From the NCBI GenBank assembly GCA_021298875.1, contig JAJTHJ010000316.1:1-13443 (forward strand): DNA of 13,443 nt. The letters run 5' to 3'. Made by a program: the position numbers and the translations under genes. The stretch comes from Burkholderiales bacterium. GTDB lineage: Bacteria > Pseudomonadota > Gammaproteobacteria > Burkholderiales > Burkholderiaceae_F. Within the stretch, counting starts at the first letter, position 1, and each line of letters begins with the position of its first letter. Below the pieces are notes generated by a model. That model was not told the DNA's origin. It did no database searches and saw only the letters and a program-made list of their open reading frames with translations. This document shows, one piece after another, positions 1 to 7,386 of this stretch.

Positions 1-363
1 CTCGGTGCCGTCGGGGCGGAAGACGATCATCGTCGGATAGCCCGCGACCTGGAAGCGCGTGCCCAGGCGCTGCGCGCCGGTGGCGTCGCCGTCGATGTAC
101 ACCGGCACGAAGGGCCGCGCCGCGGCGATGAAGTCCTGCCGGTTGAGCACCGTGGCCTTGACCTGATTGCACGGCGGGCACCAGACCGCGCCCCAGTACA
201 GGAAGAGCGGACGCTTTTCGCGCTTCGCCAGCGCGAAGGCGGCATCCACGTCGCCGTCGAACCAGCGGATGCCCTCGCCGCTGACGGCCGAGGCTTTGGG
301 CGCGGCCAGCGTCGGCGCGCTCAAGACGCCGACCAGCAGAACAGTGCAGAGTGCGCGCAGCAT
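1..363 (-). CDS. Exported thioredoxin-family protein (partial, C-terminus beyond window)
   Basis: The 121 residues seen start with a clear Sec signal peptide (MLRAL, then a hydrophobic core ending in LSAPTLA, with cleavage likely after the LA). A thioredoxin fold follows: a beta strand (RPLFLYWGAV), the redox motif W61-C62-P-P-C65, and the conserved cis-proline loop (VAGYPTMIVF). This is the pattern of periplasmic thiol-disulfide or thioredoxin_7-like proteins, which reduce or oxidise disulfides in exported proteins. The specific substrate cannot be told. The start at 363 is supported by GAGG about 6 nt upstream on the minus strand. It begins 7 nt after the NnrU stop, so the two are probably co-transcribed. 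The left edge cuts the gene, so any further C-terminal domain is unknown. Confidence 0.85.
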   Translation of the reverse strand, partial: MLRALCTVLLVGVLSAPTLAAPKASAVSGEGIRWFDGDVDAAFALAKREKRPLFLYWGAVWCPPCNQVKATVLNRQDFIAAARPFVPVYIDGDATGAQRLGTRFQVAGYPTMIVFRPDGTE

Positions 364-370
364 GCTCGCC

Positions 371-958
371 TCAGCGCGCAAAGGGCGCGACGCCGATCCA
401 CGCCTTGTGCAGGTAGAAGGCAAACGCCGCCCAGGCGGCGAAGCCGACAACCACGGTGACCGCATCCATCGCCAGCGTGCCCTGCGGGTAAACGGTGCCG
501 GCGGCGCGGTCGCGCTTGCGGCCGGCCGTGAAGCTCAGGATGGCCCAGACGAGAAACGCGCCGAAGAGCAGCACGTCCGCCAGCCGCCCGTTGGCAAGCA
601 AGTGGGCCAGCGCCCAGATCTTGACGCTCGCCGCCATCGGGTGGCCGAACTTCTGCTTGATGTGATTGCGCGGCACATAGGCGGCCACCAGCAGGACAAA
701 GGCCGCCAGCGTCAGCAGCGAGGCCAGATGCCGCGTCCACAGCGGCGGCACGTACAGCACGACGTTGGCGGCCTCGCCGCGCGCGAGCCCATAGCCCCAG
801 ACGATGGCGACGAACGAGGCCACCGAGATCAGCGAGACGATGCCTTTGAACGGCATTTCGCCGAGCCGCGCCTGCTGCGCGGCGCGCCAGTCGGGGGCGA
901 AGATGCGCAGCGAGTGCGCGGCGAGAAAGACGATCAGGCCAAGGATCAGGACGGTCAT
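371..958 (-). CDS. NnrU family membrane protein
   Basis: A 195-residue integral membrane protein, the usual length for the NnrU family (first described near nitrite/nitric-oxide reductase genes; biochemical role not settled). Recognisable family traits are the N-terminal membrane helix with AAHSLRIFAP, a second and third helix (about residues 38-56 and 78-95), the polar loop with RNHIKQKFGHPM, and the segment WALAHLLANGRLADVLLFG typical of the family. A last helix precedes the C-terminus (AWAAFAFYLHKAWIGV). The ATG at 958 has a GGAG seven bases upstream. It is first in a leftward pair with the thioredoxin-like gene, which suggests a joint envelope or redox role. No denitrification gene is in the window, so a link to nitrogen metabolism is not supported here. 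Confidence 0.9.
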   Translation of the reverse strand: MTVLILGLIVFLAAHSLRIFAPDWRAAQQARLGEMPFKGIVSLISVASFVAIVWGYGLARGEAANVVLYVPPLWTRHLASLLTLAAFVLLVAAYVPRNHIKQKFGHPMAASVKIWALAHLLANGRLADVLLFGAFLVWAILSFTAGRKRDRAAGTVYPQGTLAMDAVTVVVGFAAWAAFAFYLHKAWIGVAPFAR

Positions 959-1007
959 GCGACAACTCCGGTCGGGTCACGGGGGGACAGGGCCGCATTC
1001 TGACGCG

Positions 1008-1021
1008 AATTGGAGCGCAAG
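1008..1021 (+). promoter_or_regulatory. Candidate Ada-binding site (Ada box)
   Basis: The bases AATTGGAGCGCAAG fit the AAT-N6-GCAA pattern known for methylated Ada in E. coli, whose core box is AAAGCGCA. Here the corresponding eight bases are GGAGCGCA. It lies in the divergent gap between nnrU and ada, about 225 bp before the ada start, farther than in E. coli, and no convincing -10 element follows at the expected distance. It could act on ada, on nnrU, or be chance. Confidence 0.33.
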
Positions 1022-1246
1022 CCGCGGGATGCCCCCGGCGCGCGGTGCGGACACACTGCGGGCCTGCGGTGCATCGCGTGCAACGGAACCCAGCCGCACC
1101 GCCCCCTCTCCGATAACCCGCCCATAAAACCGGGGAAACATCAGGGGCTGGGGTGGGGGCGCGAGTGCCCCAATCAAGTGAGATTGATGCGGCGGGCCAA
1201 GGCCGGGGCCGAGCACATCGAACTTTTCCTGAACTGGAGTACGGTT

Positions 1247-2327
1247 ATGCGCATGGACGAACCCCAGCACTTCACCACCGATGCCGCCCGCTGGCAGGCG
1301 CTCGCCGCGCGCGACCGCGCTGCCGACGGCAGCTTTGTCTACGCGGTGCGCACCACCGGCGTGTACTGCAAGCCGTCGTGCGCATCGCGCGCGCCGCGGC
1401 GCGAGAACGTGCGCTTCTTTGCCGACGGCGCGGCGGCGCTTGCGGCGGGCTTCCGCGCCTGCAAGCGCTGCCGGCCGGACGACGCGGCAAGCGACCCGCA
1501 TGCCGCCGCCATCGCAGCCGCCTGCGCGCGACTGGCGCGGGCCGAGGGCGCGGTGCCGCTCGCACAACTAGCGCAAGCGGCGGGACTCAGCCCGCACCAC
1601 TTCCACCGCGTGTTCAAGCGCGCCACCGGCGTCACGCCGGCCGAATACCAGCGCGGCCTGCGGCTGCAGCGCGCAGGCGCCGCGCTGCACGGCGGCGCGC
1701 GCGTGACCGATGCGATCTACGCGGCCGGCTACAACGCCGCCAGCCGCTTCTACGCGCAGGCACGCGAACACCTCGCGATGGCGCCGCGCGTCTGGCGCGC
1801 GGGCGGCGCCGGCGAGACCATTCACTACGCGGTGCGGCCCTGCTCGCTCGGGCAGGTGCTGGTCGGCGCGACCGCGCGCGGCGTCTGCTCGATCCTCTTT
1901 GCGGATACCGCCGCGCAGGCGGAAGCGGAGTTGCGCCAGCGCTTCCCCCAAGGCGGAGTTGCGTCCGGCCGCGGGCGAACTCGCAGCGCGCATCGCGCAG
2001 ATCGTGTCCTACGTCGATGCGCCGCGCGGCGCGCTCGAACTGCCGCTCGACGTGCGTGGCACGGCGTTTCAGCAGCGCGTGTGGAAGGAGTTGCGCGCGA
2101 TCCCGAGCGGTGCGACCGCTACCTACACCGAAGTCGCGCAGCGCATCGGCGCGCGGCGCGCGGTGCGCGCGGTGGCCAAGGCTTGCGCCGACAACCCGGT
2201 GGCGGTGGCCGTGCCCTGCCACCGCGTGATCCGCGGCGACGGCTCGCTCGCCGGCTACCGCTGGGGGCTGGCGCGCAAGCGCGAACTGCTGGCGCGCGAG
2301 GCCGCAATCGTTCCCGGCACCCGGTAA
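1247..2327 (+). pseudogene. ada: ada, bifunctional DNA alkylation repair protein/transcriptional activator, frameshifted
   Basis: Ada transfers methyl groups from phosphotriesters and O6-methylguanine in DNA to its own cysteines and, once methylated, activates the adaptive response. The N-domain has the four zinc cysteines C41, C45, C72 and C75 (C41 is the expected methyl acceptor), followed by an AraC-type helix-turn-helix region (about residues 90-185). The C-domain keeps the PCHRV active site, with C324 in the restored numbering. The reading frame is broken after residue 234: the run CCCCC at 1945-1949 has one base too many. Removing one C joins RFP to KAELRP and gives a normal 359-residue protein ending at 2327. 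Without correction the first frame runs to 2395 and makes a ~382-residue protein lacking the methyltransferase half. The ATG at 1247 has GGAG seven bases upstream. Whether this is a mutation or a read error is open. Confidence 0.9.
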
Positions 2328-2485
2328 CGGCGAGCTGGGCGAACGGTCGTCAACGGGATAGGGGTCGGGCGCGTTACTGTCCCTTCGGCGCGTGACGGTG
2401 CCTGCGTCGAGGGCGCACGCGACTTCGTTCGGTGTGCGACGGCACATGCGCCGCAGATATCCCCTTAACCAATGGAACTACGACA

Positions 2486-3160
2486 ATGACGCTCTCTTTC
2501 CCCTTGCGCGCACTGGCCGCTGCCATGATCGCCGGTGTCGCGGCCTCCCCGGTCCTCGCGCAGGCCGATGTACGCGAGTCCGGTTGGTACATCGGCGGCG
2601 GCATCGGCGCGAGCCGCTTTTCGCTCGACAACGCGAGCTTTGCGACGAGCGAAGTTGGACGCGCGATTGGCCTGCGCGGCACTTCGAGCGGCGATTCCGA
2701 TTCGACCTCGGGCGCGCTCAAGTTCTTCGGCGGCTACGACTTCAACCGCTATCTGGGCGCGGAAGCGGCCGTGGTCGGCTTGGGCGGCGTTACGGTCGAC
2801 TTCAACAACGCCAGCACAGGCGCGCAGGTCGGCAGCACCGATTACTCCGTGGGCGCCTTTACGCTGGCCGGCGTTGGCCGTTACGAATTCGACAACGGCT
2901 TCCTGTTGAAGGGCAAGCTTGGGGTCGCGTTTACCAGTGCCGTCAGCGACTACACGGTGTCGCTGCCCGGCGGCACGCAACGCAGCAACGACCCGTCGGC
3001 CAACAAGACCAACTTTTATTGGGGGCTGTCGGCCGGCTACAGCTTCACGCGGCACTGGGCCGTTCTGCTCGACTACGAGGACTACGGCACTGTCGGCAAC
3101 GACAACGTGGGCGAAGCCAAGCTGCAAAGCCTGATGGCGAGCGTGCAGTACCGGTTCTGA
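2486..3160 (+). CDS. Outer-membrane beta-barrel protein (OmpA/OmpW-like barrel)
   Basis: The 224-residue product begins with a Sec signal peptide (MTLSFPLRALAAAMIAGV, cleavage near VLAQA). A small beta-barrel follows: alternating hydrophobic/aromatic strands such as GWYIGGGIGASRF, LKFFGGYDFNRYLGAEAAV, AFTLAGVGRYEF and TNFYWGLSAGYSF. It ends LMASVQYRF, with the C-terminal phenylalanine that serves as the BAM-complex signal for outer-membrane insertion. This is the architecture of the OMP_b-brl/OmpA-like barrel group, without the peptidoglycan-binding OmpA C-domain. An upstream in-frame extension to 2432 is possible, but 2486 gives the clean signal peptide. It is preceded by a 158-bp gap and followed by a long gap, so it is probably its own transcription unit. 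The ligand or function cannot be inferred. Confidence 0.85.
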   Translation: MTLSFPLRALAAAMIAGVAASPVLAQADVRESGWYIGGGIGASRFSLDNASFATSEVGRAIGLRGTSSGDSDSTSGALKFFGGYDFNRYLGAEAAVVGLGGVTVDFNNASTGAQVGSTDYSVGAFTLAGVGRYEFDNGFLLKGKLGVAFTSAVSDYTVSLPGGTQRSNDPSANKTNFYWGLSAGYSFTRHWAVLLDYEDYGTVGNDNVGEAKLQSLMASVQYRF

Positions 3161-3312
3161 TCGGTGGCCTGCAAAGTGCGGGGCACGGGGCAGGATGGCA
3201 GCGCGCGGGTGTAGCGCAATGCCTACTTTCTGTACAGCATCAGTCCGTCGTGAACCGAACGCCGCGTTCCGCGGCCAAAGCGCGGGCTGGTGATCCAGCC
3301 TCTCGACAGCCA

Positions 3313-3346
3313 CCCGGCCCGCGGTCGGCCACCGCCACGGGCCGGG
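3313..3346 (+). terminator. Candidate hairpin terminator or structured element
   Basis: CCCGGCCCG (3313-3321) pairs perfectly with CGGGCCGGG (3338-3346). An inner four-base stem CGGT/ACCG closes the loop. The hairpin is strong but about 150 nt past the barrel gene stop and has no T-tract, so termination is only one possible role. Confidence 0.35.
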
Positions 3347-3617
3347 GGTGGTGGAACCCCGCATTGGACCGGCGGCGCCCCGAGTCTGGTGTGCGTCGAC
3401 CGCCCGTTACTAGGCCACCTTCGTCCGTTGTCGGCTGGCCGGGAACGCGGCGGCCTCCGGCCGGTCGAAGCCGTCTGTCGGTTCCAACGGGCCGGACGCA
3501 AGGGTATAAACCCACGCGTTTGGTACCGTGGCGGAGATCGGATCTACTTTCGTAGCTGTACTGTATCGGGGCTCCGCGACGGTGAACGCCACCGCCGGAA
3601 TATTTGCTTTCGCGCAT

Positions 3618-3623
3618 GGAGGA
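3618..3623 (+). promoter_or_regulatory. Ribosome binding site that fixes the S41 lipoprotein start
   Basis: GGAGGA stands seven bases before the ATG at 3631. It overlaps another in-frame ATG at 3616, which has no such site. This places the start at 3631 and puts the lipobox cysteine at residue 35. Confidence 0.75.
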
Positions 3624-3630
3624 TTGGGGA

Positions 3631-5790
3631 ATGCTCGCTTCACATCAACGCTTGCTCCGGATCCGTAATGTCGGACCGGCAGGATCGGTCAAAGCCGCGC
3701 TGCTGCTGGCAGCCGGAATCGCCCTGGCTGCCTGCGGGGGCGGAGGCAGCGATGGTGGAACCACCACGCAACCGCAGCCCTATGTCCTGACCTTCAACCC
3801 GACCACCTTGACCGGCAGCGTGGCCCAAGGCAACGCCGTGTCCTGGACCGTGACGGCGAACCTCGACCGCATGATCGACGGTACGGTCAACGTCGGCATC
3901 ATCGACACCAGCGGCGTGCTCAACGCCGGCAGCGTTTCGGTGACGGCGCTAAGTGCGACCAGCTACCGGGCAACCCTGTCCAGCGCGAGTACCCTGGCTG
4001 CGGGCAGTTACTCCGGCTCCTTCCAGGTTCGCCTGTGCCGCGACACTCCGACCACCTGCGCTCAGCCGATCGCCGGCTCGCCGTGGACACTGCCCTACCA
4101 GTTCACGGTGACCGCCTTGTCGTCGCAAAGGTACTCGGTCAGCTTCGCCCCCTCGACCTTCTCGGGCAGCGTCACCGCCGGCGGCAACCCGCAGCCGTGG
4201 AGCACGGTGGCGACCTTCGACCGCGCGTTACCGGCCAACGTCAACCTCGGCATCGTCGATGCCAGTGGTGTGGTCGCCCCCGCGTCGGTCGTCGTGACGC
4301 CGCAAGGCGGCACCTCGTATCGGGTGGCGATGAACACCGTCAACACCCTTGGCGCCGGCCGCTACAGCGGCAGCCTGCAGTTGCGCGCCTGCCTGGACTC
4401 GGTGGTCACCTGTGCGCAGCCGCTGCCGGGTTCGCCGTGGACGCTGTCGTACTCGCTCACTGCCTTCCCCTCGCTGGCGTCGGTGCGGAACCAGTGCACC
4501 TCGGTCGATGCACAGCGCACCTGGGTGCGCTCGTACATGGACGAGGCCTACCTCTGGTACCGCGACATTCCGGCGGTCAACCCCGCCAGCTTCAGTACGC
4601 CCACGGCCTACTTCGACGCGTTGCTGGTCACGACACCGACCGCGTCGGGCAAGCCGCGGGACGAGTTCAGCTTCACCTTCGACACCGCGGCCTGGAACGC
4701 GCTGATCAACGCCGGCGAGTCGGCCGGGTACGGCATGCAACTGGCGATCGCCGGCCGCGTCATCCGCGTCGTGTACGTGGAGGCCGGCTCGCCGGCGGCG
4801 GCGGCGGGCGTGGCTCGTGGCGACACGATCACGCGCGTCAACGGCCAGTCGGTTGCCACTGCCTCGAGCGAATTGCTCAACGCCGCGCTTTTCCCCACCG
4901 CCGCCGGGCAGACCTATGCCTTTACCCTGCAGCCGGTATCGGGCGCGACGCGCGATGTTTCGTTGACCTCCGCCGTCGTGACCAGCACGCCGGTGCCCAC
5001 CACGCAGGTACTCAACGTGGGCGGCGCTCGCATCGGCTATATCCTCTTCAACGACTTCCTGTTCACCGCTCAGGATCAGCTCGTGGCGGCGGTCAATACG
5101 CTGCGTGCCGCCAACATCGACGATCTGGTGCTGGACCTGCGCTACAACGGTGGCGGCTTTCTCTTCATTGCTGCGCAACTGGGCTACATGCTCGGCGGAA
5201 CGTCGACCGAGGGCAAGGTCTTCGAGCGCAGCCGGTACAACGAGAAGCGGGTGACCGACAACAGCGAAGAGAATGCGGTGTTCGATTTCTTCCCTTTCCG
5301 CGTCAACGACAATTTCACCATCGACTTCGGCACCCGCCTGCCCAATCTGGGACTGCGGCGGGTGTTCGTCCTGACCACGGACGACACCTGCTCGGCGAGC
5401 GAGTCGGTGATCAACGGCCTGCGCGGCGTCGATATCGAGGTGATCACCTTGGGATCGACCACCTGCGGCAAGCCGTACGGCTTCACCGCGCAGGACAACT
5501 GCGGCACCAGCTACTTCCCGATCGAGTTCCAGGGCGTCAACGCCAAAGGCTTCGGCGACTTTGCCGACGGGTTTGCTCCAACCTGCGCGGTGGCCGACGA
5601 CCTGACGCGGCCCTTGGGCGACCCCAACGAGGGCATGCTCGCGGCGGCGCTGTCGCGGCGCGCTACGGGGCAGTGCCCAGCGGTGACGGCGCAGACGCAG
5701 TCGGTCCGCGCGATCGGCGTGGCGGCGCCGTTCGACGGACGACTGGTGCGCAACCCGGTGCGCGAGAACAAGTTCCGCGTCCCTCGCTGA
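3631..5790 (+). CDS. S41 family (C-terminal processing-type) protease lipoprotein with PDZ domain
   Basis: The 719-residue product starts with a lipoprotein signal: a hydrophobic core, lipobox L-A-A-C35, then a Gly-rich GGGGSDGG linker. Two tandem ~113-residue domains follow (about 51-163 and 168-280), both with NVGI/NLGI-D-SGV, a Cys pair and GSPWTL. A PDZ domain (about 367-440, YGMQLAI to RGDTITRVNGQSV) precedes the S41 protease core. The catalytic serine is S588 in DDTCSASES and the general-base lysine is K614 in TTCGKPYG. Their spacing of 26 matches Tsp/Prc (25). The family cleaves proteins at or near their C-termini in the cell envelope, so the enzyme is likely active and membrane-anchored facing the periplasm or outside. 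Substrate is unknown. A small exported protein is encoded 17 nt downstream and may be co-expressed. Confidence 0.9.
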   Translation: MLASHQRLLRIRNVGPAGSVKAALLLAAGIALAACGGGGSDGGTTTQPQPYVLTFNPTTLTGSVAQGNAVSWTVTANLDRMIDGTVNVGIIDTSGVLNAGSVSVTALSATSYRATLSSASTLAAGSYSGSFQVRLCRDTPTTCAQPIAGSPWTLPYQFTVTALSSQRYSVSFAPSTFSGSVTAGGNPQPWSTVATFDRALPANVNLGIVDASGVVAPASVVVTPQGGTSYRVAMNTVNTLGAGRYSGSLQLRACLDSVVTCAQPLPGSPWTLSYSLTAFPSLASVRNQCTSVDAQRTWVRSYMDEAYLWYRDIPAVNPASFSTPTAYFDALLVTTPTASGKPRDEFSFTFDTAAWNALINAGESAGYGMQLAIAGRVIRVVYVEAGSPAAAAGVARGDTITRVNGQSVATASSELLNAALFPTAAGQTYAFTLQPVSGATRDVSLTSAVVTSTPVPTTQVLNVGGARIGYILFNDFLFTAQDQLVAAVNTLRAANIDDLVLDLRYNGGGFLFIAAQLGYMLGGTSTEGKVFERSRYNEKRVTDNSEENAVFDFFPFRVNDNFTIDFGTRLPNLGLRRVFVLTTDDTCSASESVINGLRGVDIEVITLGSTTCGKPYGFTAQDNCGTSYFPIEFQGVNAKGFGDFADGFAPTCAVADDLTRPLGDPNEGMLAAALSRRATGQCPAVTAQTQSVRAIGVAAPFDGRLVRNPVRENKFRVPR
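3781..4470 (+). repeat. Tandem duplicated ~113-residue domain inside the S41 lipoprotein
   Basis: Two copies begin YVLTFNPTTLTGSV and YSVSFAPSTFSGSV and end with SPWTLPYQF and SPWTLSYSL. Each carries two cysteines about nine residues apart (LCRDTPTTC, ACLDSVVTC), probably a disulfide. The copies have diverged in DNA, so the duplication is old. They look like beta-sandwich modules and may bind substrate or the cell surface. Confidence 0.7.
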
Positions 5791-5807
5791 CCGCAAGCGC
5801 GCGGGCG

Positions 5808-6176
5808 ATGGGGCACGCGGGGGCGGCGATCGTGGCGGCGCTGGTTGGCGGGGGCTGTACGGCCGCTGCCGCGCCGGTGCCGGCGCGGCTCGCCGCCGCG
5901 AGCCCCGAGTGTCTGGCCGAGATGACTGCGTTCATGTCCGCCCGCACCGGCGCGCAAGTCACGCTTGCCCCTGCGAGCTTTGCCGACAGCGACCGGGTCT
6001 TGCTCGACCGCCCCGTGCGGCGCGATGCGCAGGGCCGCCCACTGCAAGGCCGGCGCGTCGAGCCACCCCACCTGTTTCTGTTGCGCATGGACGGGCAGCG
6101 CTGCCTGCTGGTAGACGCCGCCAGCCGCGAGCAGACGGCGCTGCAGCAGTGTCGCTGCTCACCGCTGGCAAGGTAG
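5808..6176 (+). CDS. Small exported hypothetical protein with conserved-looking cysteines
   Basis: This 122-residue product is not recognised as a named family. It has a short hydrophobic N-terminus (GAAIVAALVGGGCTAAAA) that looks like a Sec or lipoprotein signal. A mature part follows with four cysteines: one in SPECLAEM, one in GQRCLLVD and a C-x-C pair near the end (QQCRCSPL). Third codon positions are mostly G or C, as in neighbouring genes, and the frame is the only open one on this strand. No good ribosome site precedes the ATG at 5808, but it lies 17 nt after the protease stop, so translation may be coupled. A partner or substrate role for the protease upstream is a guess from position only. 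It converges with nrsF, 10 bp away. Confidence 0.6.
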   Translation: MGHAGAAIVAALVGGGCTAAAAPVPARLAAASPECLAEMTAFMSARTGAQVTLAPASFADSDRVLLDRPVRRDAQGRPLQGRRVEPPHLFLLRMDGQRCLLVDAASREQTALQQCRCSPLAR

Positions 6177-6186
6177 CGGCCAGCGC

Positions 6187-6828
6187 CTACCAGCGCAGGA
6201 GGCGGCGGCCGAGTAGCGCTCCGGCCAGCGCCGGCAGCAGCGTGCCCAGCGCGTACCACGTAGCCAGGTACGGCGCCGACAGGATCGGGCAATACAGGGC
6301 ATAGAGCGCTGTGTCGATTCCACCCGCCCACAGCCCGACCACAGCGCCGGCCAGCGCCAGCCGCGTGGGCGCCATCGTGCGCATCAACCACAGGCCGCCA
6401 ACCAGCGCCGGCAGCCCGAGCGTGGCGATAAGTAGCGGACAAACCGCCCAATGGGGCAGCAGCCACAGACCGAGCCGCTCGCCGGGCGCAGCCGACCAGG
6501 CCACCCAGGCGCCAAGCAGCCCCAGGGTCGCGTAGGGCGCCAGCGTCCACCAGCGCGCGCTGCCGAGCCGCACGCCGGGTCGCGCCAGCCGTTGCAGCGC
6601 GACGGTGGCCGCAGCAGCCGCCAGCACGCCGAACCCGAACTTGACCCAGAACATCGGCATCCCGGTGTATTCGGCGAGCCGCGGGTTCAGACCCAGCAGC
6701 GCCAGCATCAGACCGAAGCCGGCGCCGATCGACAACGCCGCCACCCACAGCAGCCGCCGCTGCGGCGAGCGCGGATCGACCGGCGCCGCATCGTGCGCCA
6801 GCAGCTCGATCAACCGATCCGTTTTCAT
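6187..6828 (-). CDS. NrsF/DUF1109-type membrane anti-sigma factor
   Basis: A 213-residue protein with a short cytoplasmic N-terminus (MKTDRLIELLAHDAAPV, the family opening) and six predicted membrane helices (about 26-47, 56-78, 95-113, 122-149, 156-178, 186-207). It belongs to the DUF1109/NrsF family, which holds a partner ECF sigma factor inactive at the membrane. Two cysteines, C130 (HWAVCPLL) and C180 (ALYCPIL), lie 50 residues apart, the same spacing as the cysteine pair reported for Caulobacter NrsF, where they are needed for the response to chromate and cadmium. Its ATG overlaps the sigma gene stop as ATGA, so translation is coupled and the two proteins are made together. The signal it senses here is inferred, not shown. 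Confidence 0.9.
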   Translation of the reverse strand: MKTDRLIELLAHDAAPVDPRSPQRRLLWVAALSIGAGFGLMLALLGLNPRLAEYTGMPMFWVKFGFGVLAAAAATVALQRLARPGVRLGSARWWTLAPYATLGLLGAWVAWSAAPGERLGLWLLPHWAVCPLLIATLGLPALVGGLWLMRTMAPTRLALAGAVVGLWAGGIDTALYALYCPILSAPYLATWYALGTLLPALAGALLGRRLLRW

Positions 6829-7370
6829 GGCGTCTTACTCACCAATGCGGCCAGCGCCTTCAGCCCACGGTGCACGCCGACCTTGACCGCCGCCGGCGAC
6901 ATGCCGGCGCGCTGCGCGGCTTCTTCCACGCTCAGCCCCTCAATCTTGGTGTACACGATGGGCAGCCGGTGCCGATCGGGCAACTGGGCCAGCAGCTTGG
7001 CCAGATCACGACGGGCGTCGGCTTCTTCGCGATCAGCGCGGCCGGCGACTTCGAGTTCGTCGTCCAAGGGATCGTTGAGCGCCTCGCGGCGCGAGCGGCG
7101 ACGCAGCAGATCGACCAGTTTGTATTTGGCGATCGCGTGCAGCCAGGCCGTCACCGGCTGGGCTGCGTCGTAAGTGTGGCGCTGGTTGTGCACAGCCAGC
7201 AAGGTTTCCTGCACGAGATCCTCCACGTCGTCGGGCAGCGCGGCGAGCCGCTTGCGCAGAAAACCACGCAACAGCAACGCCAACTCGCGCAGAAACGCCT
7301 GATACGCAGCGCCATCGCCGCGCAGCGCGGCCAGCAGCAGCGCGCGCAGTCGCTCCTCGCGGTGGTTCAA
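6825..7370 (-). CDS. ECF RNA polymerase sigma factor partnered with NrsF
   Basis: This 181-residue product has the two ECF domains. Region 2 runs through DDVEDLVQETLLAVHNQRHTY and TAWLHAIAKYKLVDLLRRR (core binding and -10 recognition). Region 4 runs from LPDRHRLPIVYTKIEGLSV to the helix-turn-helix AAQRAGMSPAAVKVGVHRG (-35 recognition). No ATG lies near the start of the homology. The TTG at 7370 is chosen because GAGGAG stands exactly seven bases upstream, and the product then opens MNHREERLRALLLAALRGDG. The adjacent anti-sigma gene identifies it as a member of the SigF/NrsF group. A promoter resembling that group's target motif lies just upstream, so autoregulation is likely. Its other targets are not visible in this window. 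Confidence 0.9.
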   Translation of the reverse strand: MNHREERLRALLLAALRGDGAAYQAFLRELALLLRGFLRKRLAALPDDVEDLVQETLLAVHNQRHTYDAAQPVTAWLHAIAKYKLVDLLRRRSRREALNDPLDDELEVAGRADREEADARRDLAKLLAQLPDRHRLPIVYTKIEGLSVEEAAQRAGMSPAAVKVGVHRGLKALAALVSKTP

Positions 7371-7377
7371 CGGGCTG

Positions 7378-7383
7378 CTCCTC
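7378..7383 (-). promoter_or_regulatory. Ribosome binding site deciding the TTG start of the sigma gene
   Basis: On the minus strand GAGGAG is followed by seven bases and TTG (7370-7368). No ATG or GTG in frame lies close enough to the homology start, so this site settles the start. Confidence 0.7.
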
Positions 7384-7386
7384 AAG

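Larger units (their letters stand above)
3161..3630. other. 470-bp intergenic region between barrel gene and S41 lipoprotein gene
   Basis: No convincing gene is seen on either strand: the open frames here lack family-like sequence and ribosome sites. It holds a strong hairpin (3313-3346), several GC-rich inverted segments, and, close to the next gene, a less GC-rich stretch (about 3540-3610) where a promoter and leader for the lipoprotein gene would be expected. No sigma-70 pair could be assigned with confidence. Confidence 0.5.

Noticed and set aside
1156..1186. Small inverted repeats GGGGC/GCCCC and CAATC/GATTG before ada
   Set aside because: Arms of only five bases in GC-rich DNA are expected by chance, and no known operator matches.
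2323..2348. GTAACG...CGAA after ada as another ECF sigma target promoter
   Set aside because: The spacer is only ten bases, not sixteen, so the motif cannot be read as a promoter.
3400..3560. Possible c-di-GMP-I (GEMM) riboswitch
   Set aside because: GGACGCAA and a GGTA...GGCGG segment resemble pieces of the consensus, but the GCAAACC segment, GNRA hairpin and closing pairs are not in the right order.
4228..5796. Long minus-strand open frame (522 codons) opposite the S41 lipoprotein gene
   Set aside because: It is Arg/His-rich, has no domain logic or ribosome site, and mirrors a well-supported gene; high GC keeps such shadow frames open.
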